From assembly GCA_035650355.1 (NCBI GenBank), contig DASRHT010000090.1, forward strand, positions 16,463 to 80,462: a stretch of 64,000 nt of DNA, in the 5' to 3' direction. Below, in pieces: positions 1 to 6,655 of this stretch; position 1 is the first letter of the stretch; each line of letters starts with the position of its first letter. The DNA is from DASRHT01 sp035650355 (GTDB taxonomy: Bacteria > Chloroflexota > Ktedonobacteria > Ktedonobacterales > Ktedonobacteraceae). Under the pieces are notes generated by a model. That model did not search any database, was not told the origin of the DNA, and saw only the letters and a program-made list of their open reading frames with translations. A program made the translations under genes and the position numbers.

Positions 1-93
1 GTCCTGATGGCCGCGCTTTCGTATATGACCGCAAACTTACTGGTCGATGTCAGTTATGTCTTCCTTGATCCACGTATTCGCTTTGATAAATAG
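1..93 (+). CDS. ABC importer permease, C-terminal end (DppB/OppB-like), partial
   Basis: The window opens inside an open frame that ends with TAG at 91-93. The visible 30 residues contain the ANLLVDVSYVFLDPRIRF ending typical of the first permease (DppB/OppB/NikB type) of peptide/nickel ABC importers. It lies 54 nt upstream of a DppC-type permease on the same strand, which supports the call. Only the C-terminus is visible, so the substrate cannot be stated. Confidence 0.8.
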   Translation, partial: VLMAALSYMTANLLVDVSYVFLDPRIRFDK

Positions 94-147
94 TAATCGC
101 AAGTGCAGCAGGAGCAGCTCTCGCAGTAGTATTCTCAGGAGAATAGC

Positions 148-1074
148 ATGGCAGTACCAACAGAATTCCGCGAAGAATCACAGCTTGTAAATACAAAAGG
201 CGTTGCAGCCGGGAAAGCCTGGTTTGCAAAAGTTGTTGAGATACTACGGCAAGATCCCCGCTTCTGGTTCGCAGGGGTGTTGCTCGTATTCGTTTTCGCA
301 GCTATCTTCGCGCCTTTCATCACCCCTTACTCGCCTTTAGAATACCACCCGAGTATTGCCACCCAGGCTCCTACCTTCGCTCACTGGCTTGGCACCGACT
401 CTCTTGGGCGCGATCAGTTGACCCGCATTATCTATGGCACGCGCATCTCCCTTTCGATTGCCCTGGCGACTATTCTGATGGGAGGCATCTGCGGCACCAT
501 CCTGGGCGTGATGGCGGCTTACCTCAAGGGGTGGGTTGATCAGGTTATCACGATTGTTATCGATGCGATTCTCTCTTTCCCCGGCCTGGTGCTCTCGCTT
601 GCTATCGTGACGGCTTTGGGTCCCAGCATCATTAACCTGGCGCTGGCCCTCGCCTTTGTGCGCATCCCTCTCTATGCGCGTATCGCGCGCGGTCAGGCGT
701 TGCAAGTGTCGGCTCAGGATTTCGTGACCGCGTCCCTTGTGAGCGGAACGCGCACCTGGAAGATTCTTTTCCGCCATATCCTGCCGAACATTTTCAGCCC
801 GTTGCTGGTGCAGGCCACCATCTCTATCTCTTTCGCCATCCTTGACGAATCGGCTCTGAGTTTCATCGGGTTGGGCACGCAACCGCCAACCCCCGAGTGG
901 GGCTCTATGATTACCGATGCCCAGACCTACCTGCGCAGCGATCCCTGGATGATGCTCGGCCCCGCTCTGACAATCATCATCGTCCTGATTAGTATGAACA
1001 TCCTGGGCGATGCCGTACGCGACCTCCTCGATCCTCGCGACTCTCGCCGCGTCGGCAAATCGTTAGAAGCATAG
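148..1074 (+). CDS. ABC importer permease, DppC/OppC family
   Basis: 308-residue inner-membrane permease, the second permease of a peptide/nickel-type ABC importer. An N-terminal hydrophobic segment is followed by a periplasmic region with the GTDSLGRDQLTRIIYGTRISL motif typical of DppC/OppC/NikC. Further membrane spans follow, including the cytoplasmic EAA-like loop around ARGQALQVSAQDFVTAS that docks to the ATPases. The ATG at 148 follows a purine-rich AGGAG at 137-141. It is preceded by the partner permease and followed by a strong terminator at 1087-1145, so it is probably the last gene of its operon. Peptide, dipeptide or nickel specificity cannot be decided. Confidence 0.92.
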   Translation: MAVPTEFREESQLVNTKGVAAGKAWFAKVVEILRQDPRFWFAGVLLVFVFAAIFAPFITPYSPLEYHPSIATQAPTFAHWLGTDSLGRDQLTRIIYGTRISLSIALATILMGGICGTILGVMAAYLKGWVDQVITIVIDAILSFPGLVLSLAIVTALGPSIINLALALAFVRIPLYARIARGQALQVSAQDFVTASLVSGTRTWKILFRHILPNIFSPLLVQATISISFAILDESALSFIGLGTQPPTPEWGSMITDAQTYLRSDPWMMLGPALTIIIVLISMNILGDAVRDLLDPRDSRRVGKSLEA

Positions 1075-1086
1075 GTTTGATAGCAG

Positions 1087-1145
1087 TCAGCATAATACGG
1101 GAAAAGATTACGCCAGTGGCCTTTTCCGTATCATGCTGATTTTTT
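1087..1145 (+). terminator. Rho-independent terminator of the ABC importer operon
   Basis: Imperfect inverted repeat TCAGCAT..ATACGG..AAAAG / CTTTT.CGTAT.ATGCTGA around a 14-nt loop, followed directly by six T residues. It sits 12 nt after the permease stop codon. Confidence 0.85.
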
Positions 1146-1275
1146 GATTCATTGCTCCAGATTGAGCGTTCTACGAAGTTATCATGCTGGTACCTTGTTT
1201 ATTCCGCTCAGGAGCGTTATAATAGCGCCTACCAGATGTCGTAGGTATTTTAGCTTTTATACGGAATCACTGGAT

Positions 1276-1806
1276 ATGCAGCGCACCCCCCTGACAGTTT
1301 TCTATGCTCACGCAGACGAAGATGAGGAATGGCGTCAGAGATTAGAAAACCATCTTTTCAGCCTGCGGCAGGAAGGAAAGATAGTAGAGTGGCACAGGCA
1401 TAAAACTGCTCCGGGCGCTCACCAGGAGCATATCCGCAATGAACAGTTCGCGCAGGCCGCCATCATCCTCATGCTCATCAGCCCCGACTTTCTTGCCTCT
1501 CAGGAGCACTGGAATGAGATGCAGCAAGCCTGGGAGAGGCATGTTGCCGGTGACGCTTGCGTGATCCCTATTCTTTTGGCATGGTCGCCTGATGGACAGC
1601 GTATCGCGTCCACCAACATGAGTTTAAGTTTTCTTGAAGAGGCTGTGCATATCTGGAATGCAAATGATGGACGGCGATGGCTAAAAATCAATTTGCGCGC
1701 TGCGCTCATCAAATCTTCCTCTCCTGGTGGGGTTGCCTGGTCGCCCGATAGCACGCGTATCGCCTCAGCCAGCCTGGATAAGACCGTTCATGTCTGGCAG
1801 CCGTGA
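1276..1806 (+). pseudogene. TIR domain joined to WD40 repeat remnants (internally deleted gene)
   Basis: 176 residues from ATG 1276. Residues 1-105 form a TIR-like domain: TVFYAHADEDEEW opening, WHRHKTAPG loop, IILMLISPDFLAS strand and the HWNEMQQAWE helix, whose Glu matches the usual NADase Glu position. At VIPILLAWSPDGQRIAS the TIR core switches abruptly into WD40 sequence, and only about two blades remain before HVWQP-stop. Full-length relatives have a large NTPase and many WD40 blades between these parts, so an internal deletion is likely. It may still be translated, but a two-blade propeller should not fold. The longer upstream reading from 1144 has no convincing start. Confidence 0.65.
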
Positions 1807-1841
1807 AAAGAGATAATTCATCTTCACAGCCCTGCTATGCA

Positions 1842-2534
1842 TCAATAATTAAACAGCTCAGCCTGATACGTAGCGGTGAGAAAGTCACAATCCATAGTGA
1901 GCTGTACGGTATACTGGACCCCATGCTTTGGTAGAGACGAGAAGGTTGCAGTTCTGGGAAGGAGTTGCCCTGAATTAATGGTGATGTCTTCACCAAAAGT
2001 ACCACCATCAGCTTGAAGGGCATTGGCAAGAGGGTCTTCTAAAGACAGACTACCCCTCATATTATCGCATGTCGAGCCATTATTGGTGATCGAGAAGTTC
2101 CAGAGCATGGTTTGATTTGAGCTATTGATCACGATGCTGTTCAGCACGACATCGAGCTTTTTATCGCAGTTAGAGACGCAAATAAATTGATGTTGTGTGG
2201 TGGCGGCGGTCAATGGAGACGTTTGAGCTGGAGGAGACGCTACCACTGTGGGCACAAGAGGCGGCGTTGCCGTATCGGTGGCGACGGCCTGCGGGGTCGC
2301 GATAGTTGTGGCCTGGGGAGTCGCGGCGACGCTATTATTATGTGTTGTCGGTGCAGATGCTGAAGGGCGGTTCAATAGCAAGTAAATTGTCGTGGAAGCA
2401 AAAACCAGCGCTACGAGTACAGCTATAATTGCAATGATTGTCCAGCGTTGCCGACGCCAGAAGCTTCGAGAACGCAGTTTTCCGCCTTCTTCTATCTCAT
2501 CTTTAGCCAGCCATATTTTGTCATCATGCTTCAT
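1842..2534 (-). CDS. Membrane-anchored hypothetical protein
   Basis: 230 residues. A charged 30-residue N-terminal tail is followed by one transmembrane segment (about 31-54, TIIAIIAVLVALVFASTTIYLLL) and a Thr/Pro/Ala-rich linker of about 60 residues. The extracellular domain (about 120-230) has cysteines at CVSNC, STCDN and MDCDF. The ATG at 2534 has AGGAGC upstream. The C-terminal part looks like a beta-rich DUF4352-type domain, but I do not recognise it firmly. It is transcribed towards the broken TIR gene (convergent). Function unknown. Confidence 0.75.
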   Translation of the reverse strand: MKHDDKIWLAKDEIEEGGKLRSRSFWRRQRWTIIAIIAVLVALVFASTTIYLLLNRPSASAPTTHNNSVAATPQATTIATPQAVATDTATPPLVPTVVASPPAQTSPLTAATTQHQFICVSNCDKKLDVVLNSIVINSSNQTMLWNFSITNNGSTCDNMRGSLSLEDPLANALQADGGTFGEDITINSGQLLPRTATFSSLPKHGVQYTVQLTMDCDFLTATYQAELFNY

Positions 2535-2637
2535 GCAAACAGCTCCTGATAATCGTTTAGCATGCCTATACGTAGATATATCTATCGCACAGTATTCTAC
2601 TCTATTTCACGAAGAATGTCTATCAGCATAGCAACTT

Positions 2638-2752
2638 GCAGGGCTTTTCCGTGTTCGTCATGCTCACAGGGCGAAGCCCTGCTCCTGCGCCCCGTTTGGG
2701 GCGCGAACCCAGGCGGCAGGGGTCAGAGGGGAGGACAACTGAAAAGCCCTGG
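2638..2752. repeat. Dispersed palindromic repeat, family R1, short copy A
   Basis: Outer inverted repeat GGGCTTTTCCGT / ACTGAAAAGCCC with two small internal hairpins (AGGGCGAAGCCCT and GCGCCCCGTTTGGGGCGC). It shares its flanks with the copies at 11479, 26347 and 61548 but lacks their long central palindrome. Confidence 0.85.
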
Positions 2753-2808
2753 CAACATGTACTAGCGAGTTGCACCATTCCCGCTTTTATTGAGAAAAAT
2801 GGCATCAT

Positions 2809-2838
2809 AAGCGCCCACTCGAATTTGAGTGGGCGCTT
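2809..2838. terminator. Terminator-like hairpin after the MBL hydrolase gene
   Basis: Perfect 12-bp stem AAGCGCCCACTC / GAGTGGGCGCTT with a 6-nt loop, 18 nt beyond the stop of the minus-strand hydrolase. The T-run on the minus strand is weak and distant, so termination is inferred from position and stem strength. Confidence 0.6.
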
Positions 2839-2856
2839 GCACAAGTAAAAAGGTGG

Positions 2857-3705
2857 CTATATCGTTACCCACTCGACGCCCGACGCGGTGCGCGTCATCC
2901 GCCCGACCGGCATATGCGCCGCCACCAGCACCGCCTCCTCGTCAGGCGCCCTCTTCTCCAGCGCCTGACGGCTGGCGAGATTGGCCGCTTCGTGCGCCCA
3001 GGAGGCCATCCAGTCGGGATGTTCCACCTCAACCGGGTGATGGTACAGGTCGCCCAGGCAGTAGAGCGTCTGCCCATCCACATGCACCCGCACAATCTGG
3101 TGCCCGGGCGATTCGCCGGGCGCGGCGATGATCTGCACCTCGGGAAGCAGATCGCGATTGCCATCAACCAGCTCTAAAAGGCCGGAGCGTTCCAGCAGAC
3201 CCAGTGTGCGACTGTTCGCGCTCGATGAATCTTGTAGCGATTGCTGAAATTCGCGCTGCTCCCAATCTCTGCGCCCGAGATAGCAGCGAGCACGGGGGAA
3301 ACTCGGAACTGGTTGGCCCTCGCGCTCGATGGTCACTCCAGAATAATGATCGTAGTGCGCGTGCGTGATGATTAGATGAGTGATGCCTTCAGGAGCAATC
3401 CCATGAGCTTGTAGTTGCGCCATCAAATCGGGCGGCGGCTGGTAGTCTGGGGGGAGATAGGGCGAACCAGGAGGGAAGGAGAGCAGGTAGTTGCCAGCGT
3501 CAACCAGAACTGAGGCTTGTGGCAGGGCAATGTGGACGCACTGGCTTCCAAAGGGGAGCGGCTGCTCAAACACCTCTGCATAGCCAGGCCGCCACTTGCT
3601 CTCCGGCACATTCATTGCCGCTGATAGCGGGAAGAGGATATCGCCAACATTGATGACCGTCACTGTTGCCGAACCCAGAGGCAATGTTCGTACATAGTCT
3701 GTCAT
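2857..3705 (-). CDS. MBL-fold metallo-hydrolase
   Basis: 282 residues from ATG 3705, preceded by AAAGG. The binuclear metal motif HxHxDH is visible as THAHYDHYSG, with later metal ligands in GESPGHQIV, GDLYHH and AAHMP. The pattern matches the lactonase/quorum-quenching branch of the metallo-beta-lactamase superfamily, although the substrate is unknown. No signal peptide, so cytoplasmic. A longer frame back to 3804 would place a dispersed repeat (3737-3781) inside the coding sequence, so I prefer the 3705 start. Confidence 0.88.
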   Translation of the reverse strand: MTDYVRTLPLGSATVTVINVGDILFPLSAAMNVPESKWRPGYAEVFEQPLPFGSQCVHIALPQASVLVDAGNYLLSFPPGSPYLPPDYQPPPDLMAQLQAHGIAPEGITHLIITHAHYDHYSGVTIEREGQPVPSFPRARCYLGRRDWEQREFQQSLQDSSSANSRTLGLLERSGLLELVDGNRDLLPEVQIIAAPGESPGHQIVRVHVDGQTLYCLGDLYHHPVEVEHPDWMASWAHEAANLASRQALEKRAPDEEAVLVAAHMPVGRMTRTASGVEWVTI

Positions 3706-3736
3706 GCTTCTGTAACCTTTCGCCACACAATAAACG

Positions 3737-3781
3737 TAGGGGCAACTCCCACGATGAATCGGGGAGCTACCGGTTGCCCAA
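3737..3781. repeat. Dispersed repeat, family R3 (CTCCCACGATGAATCGGGGAG core)
   Basis: Contains GGGGCAACTCCCACGATGAA and CGGGGAGCTACCGGTTGCCC: nested inverted repeats GGCAAC/GTTGCC and CTCCC/GGGGAG. A near-identical core is at 56188-56226, and related cores occur near 12250-12285 and 15907-15930. It lies in the 5' region of the MBL gene. Confidence 0.75.
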
Positions 3782-3898
3782 ATGCTGTTCGGTACGCTGT
3801 CCATTATATGCTATTTCTCCACTGTTGCGCTTAAAATCCGGCTGACTGGCCCTTGTGGGGAAGGGAAAGACGCGGATAGCAAAATTTGTTTGTAAATA

Positions 3899-3928
3899 TT
3901 GGAAAGATTTTCTGTGGCGTGGTACACT
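3899..3928 (+). promoter_or_regulatory. Predicted sigma-70 promoter of the tandem purA operon
   Basis: TTGGAA (3899-3904), 18-nt spacer, TACACT (3923-3928), about 50 nt before the ATG at 3978. Prediction from consensus match only. Confidence 0.5.
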
Positions 3929-3977
3929 CCACTTTAGAGGCAATCATCGCAAAATCAGGACAGGTGTAGGAGCATTA

Positions 3978-5270
3978 ATGAGCATCGAAAGTGTTGTAGG
4001 CATTAACTGGGGAGACGAGGGCAAGGGGCGCATGGTCGATTATCTGGCCCAGCAGGCAGATGTTGTTGTCCGCTATCAGGGGGGCAACAACGCGGGTCAC
4101 ACGGTGGTGAACGAAAGAGGCACCTTCAAGTTACACCTTATACCATCCGGCGTCTTTAATCCTGCCGTTACCAACATTCTAGGCCCGGGCACCGTTATCG
4201 ACATAGAGGCATTGGCCAGAGAAATACTCGACCTCCAGGGCAGAGGCATCTCCCCGATTAACCTCAAAGTTTCGGATCGTGCGACCATCTGTTTCCCCTT
4301 CCACTGGCATGAGGATGCATGGGAAGAGGAACGCCTGGAACATGGCGGTCAGCTCCCCTTCGGCTCCACTAAAAGAGGGATCGCCCCTGCTTATGGGGAT
4401 CGTATGCTGAAAAAGGCCATTCAGCTTGGAGAACTCCTGCACCCTGCATGGCTAAAAGAACGCTTGCAGCAGATTGTAGAGTGGAAGAATCTTGTCGCCA
4501 GAGGTGTCTACGGTAAAGAGCATGGCGTCTCCTTTGAGGAAACCTGGGACTGGGTTACTACCTATGGCAACCAGATTAAACATCTGATATGCGATACAAC
4601 CGTATTGCTCGAAGAGGCCGCGCGCGCAAACAAGCGCATCGTGTTCGAGGCCCAGCTTGGCAGTTTGCGCGACGTCTACTTTGGCATCTATCCTTATACG
4701 ACCTCCTCTTCTGCCCTCTCCTCCTTCGCTCCCATCGGCGGTGGGCTTTTTGGTCGAGCGCCTGATCGCGTGCTCGGCGTGATGAAAGCCTTTGCGACCT
4801 GCGTTGGGGAAGGACCGTTTGTGACCGAGATCCAGGAATCCAACATTGCGCAGGAGCTGCGAGAGGTTGCGGAAGAATATGGTGCAGCGACGGGCCGACC
4901 GCGCCGCATCGGTCACTTTGATGCACTGGCCTCTCGCTACGGCGCCTACGTCCAGGGGGCAACAGAGATTGCCCTGACCAAGCTCGATAGCCTGAGTGGT
5001 CGCGAGACCCTTCTCATTTGCACTCATTACGAGGTTGACGGAGAAGCAATTACAGAGTTCCCAATCAATGCAGTTCTTGAACGGTGCCGCCCTGTCTATA
5101 AGGAGATGGAGGGATGGCAGGAGGATATCTCCCATATCCGCACCTTTAGCGAACTGCCAGAGGCCGCACAGGCGTACGTCCTGGAGATTGAACGCCTCAT
5201 AGATCGCCCGATTCGCTATGTATCCGTGGGCGCAGCACGGGACTGTCTGATTGACCGCGGCACCCTATAA
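3978..5270 (+). CDS. purA: Adenylosuccinate synthetase-like protein 1 (probable catalytic paralogue)
   Basis: 430 residues, the usual PurA length. PurA joins IMP and L-aspartate with GTP hydrolysis to make adenylosuccinate. Using E. coli numbering, the P-loop WGDEGKGR keeps catalytic Asp13, and NNAGHT keeps Asn38 and His41. STKRGIAPAY keeps Thr129 and Arg131, YPYTTSSS keeps Thr239, and GAATGRPRRIG keeps the aspartate-binding loop with Arg303. The notable change is at Arg143, which reads Lys (DRMLKK instead of DKVARR); in known enzymes this Arg reaches into the partner subunit's active site. ATG 3978 follows TAGGAG. A second paralogue starts 54 nt downstream. Confidence 0.88.
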   Translation: MSIESVVGINWGDEGKGRMVDYLAQQADVVVRYQGGNNAGHTVVNERGTFKLHLIPSGVFNPAVTNILGPGTVIDIEALAREILDLQGRGISPINLKVSDRATICFPFHWHEDAWEEERLEHGGQLPFGSTKRGIAPAYGDRMLKKAIQLGELLHPAWLKERLQQIVEWKNLVARGVYGKEHGVSFEETWDWVTTYGNQIKHLICDTTVLLEEAARANKRIVFEAQLGSLRDVYFGIYPYTTSSSALSSFAPIGGGLFGRAPDRVLGVMKAFATCVGEGPFVTEIQESNIAQELREVAEEYGAATGRPRRIGHFDALASRYGAYVQGATEIALTKLDSLSGRETLLICTHYEVDGEAITEFPINAVLERCRPVYKEMEGWQEDISHIRTFSELPEAAQAYVLEIERLIDRPIRYVSVGAARDCLIDRGTL

Positions 5271-5323
5271 CCTGTTGACACTTGTTGAGCGAAACTGGCC
5301 TCTTATCCTGGAAGGAAACTTTT

Positions 5324-6619
5324 ATGACGGTAGTTGCAGTTATGGGCGCACAATGGGGCAACGAAGGCAAAGGGAAGGTTGTAGATGAGCTGGCAACATG
5401 GGCGGACTATGTTGTGCGCTATCAAGGTGGCAGCGACGCCGGTCATCGTGTCATCCATGAAAAGGGCGAGTTTATTTTTCGCCTGGTCCCCTCCGGTATT
5501 CTTACCTCCAATACTACTTGCATTATCGGCAATGGCGTCGTCATTGATCCTAAAAGGCTGCTCACCGAAATAAACGAACTCCAGCGGCTCGGCGTCGATC
5601 TTTCTCACCTCTATATCAGCAAGCACGCCCATGTGATTATGCCCTATCATGTGCTGCTGGACCGGCTCAAGGAGGATATGCACGATAGCGATAAGATTGA
5701 TAGCATGCAATGGGGCATCAATCCGGCCTACGTCGATAAACATGCCCGCATCGGTATCCGTATGATCGACCTGCTGGACGTTGACCTGTTCCGCGCGAAA
5801 CTTGCTACCATTCTGCAACAAAAAAATCGCATGATTACCCAGATCTACGGCCAGCCCCCCCTCTCTCTCGAAGAAATTCACGGCGAGTATTTCAGCTTAG
5901 GGCAGCGCCTTCGCCCCTACATTACCGATACGGAGGCGATGTTGCAGGATGCCCTTTTTGAGCAAAAAGCGATCCTCCTGGAAGGATCGCTGGGGGCGCT
6001 GCTCGATATCGATATCAGCAAACACCCATTGGGCACTGCCGCGACAACAGCCGCCAGCGGGGCAGGACTGCCGCCGCGCACGGTGGATTATGTCATCGGC
6101 GTTTACAAGGCATATATGACACGCGCGGGCAGCGGCCCCCTACCAACGGAAATTTTCGACGATACCTGCGATCAATTATGCAGCAAGGGCTATGAATATG
6201 ATCTGGAGGGCGACCTGAAGCTGCGCTGCGGCTGGTTTGATGCCGTTGTGGGCCGCTTCGTCGCTCAGTTCAATCGCCTGGATACCGCGATTATCACCAA
6301 ACTTGATGTGTTCGATGCCTTCCCCACCATCAAAATCTGTACCGCCTACCACCTCCACGGGAAAACCGTTCACAGCCTGCCCGCGAATTTAAACGATCTT
6401 TCCGCGTGTGAGCCGGTGTATGAGGAGATCAAGGGATGGCAGTGCAGCACCACCAATATCTCGTGCTACGCCGAACTCCCGGCAGAGGCCAAACATTACC
6501 TCAAGCGCCTGGAAGAGTTGCTCGAAATCCCCATCGCCTTTATTTCGGTAAACCCACAACGTGGCGGCACGATCCTGGTGAAAGATATACTCAACCTGCA
6601 ACGCGCGAAATTACCGTAG
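5324..6619 (+). CDS. Divergent adenylosuccinate synthetase paralogue 2
   Basis: 431 residues from ATG 5324 with a GGAAGGA ribosome site. It aligns end to end with PurA but has lost key residues. The P-loop reads WGNEGKGK, so Asp13 is Asn (codon AAC at 5360-5362). Asn38 is Asp (SDAGHR). The TTGRG phosphate loop is replaced by a shorter DSMQWGIN. The aspartate loop TTGRRRR reads LEGDLKLR. His41, Arg143 (DKHARIG) and the TKLD guanine motif remain. It may be a non-catalytic partner of paralogue 1, a ligase with changed substrates, or a decaying copy; the intact full-length frame argues against decay. Cytoplasmic. Confidence 0.8.
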   Translation: MTVVAVMGAQWGNEGKGKVVDELATWADYVVRYQGGSDAGHRVIHEKGEFIFRLVPSGILTSNTTCIIGNGVVIDPKRLLTEINELQRLGVDLSHLYISKHAHVIMPYHVLLDRLKEDMHDSDKIDSMQWGINPAYVDKHARIGIRMIDLLDVDLFRAKLATILQQKNRMITQIYGQPPLSLEEIHGEYFSLGQRLRPYITDTEAMLQDALFEQKAILLEGSLGALLDIDISKHPLGTAATTAASGAGLPPRTVDYVIGVYKAYMTRAGSGPLPTEIFDDTCDQLCSKGYEYDLEGDLKLRCGWFDAVVGRFVAQFNRLDTAIITKLDVFDAFPTIKICTAYHLHGKTVHSLPANLNDLSACEPVYEEIKGWQCSTTNISCYAELPAEAKHYLKRLEELLEIPIAFISVNPQRGGTILVKDILNLQRAKLP

Positions 6620-6655
6620 GGACCCGATGGTTCCATCGACTAGAGGATGCCAGGA

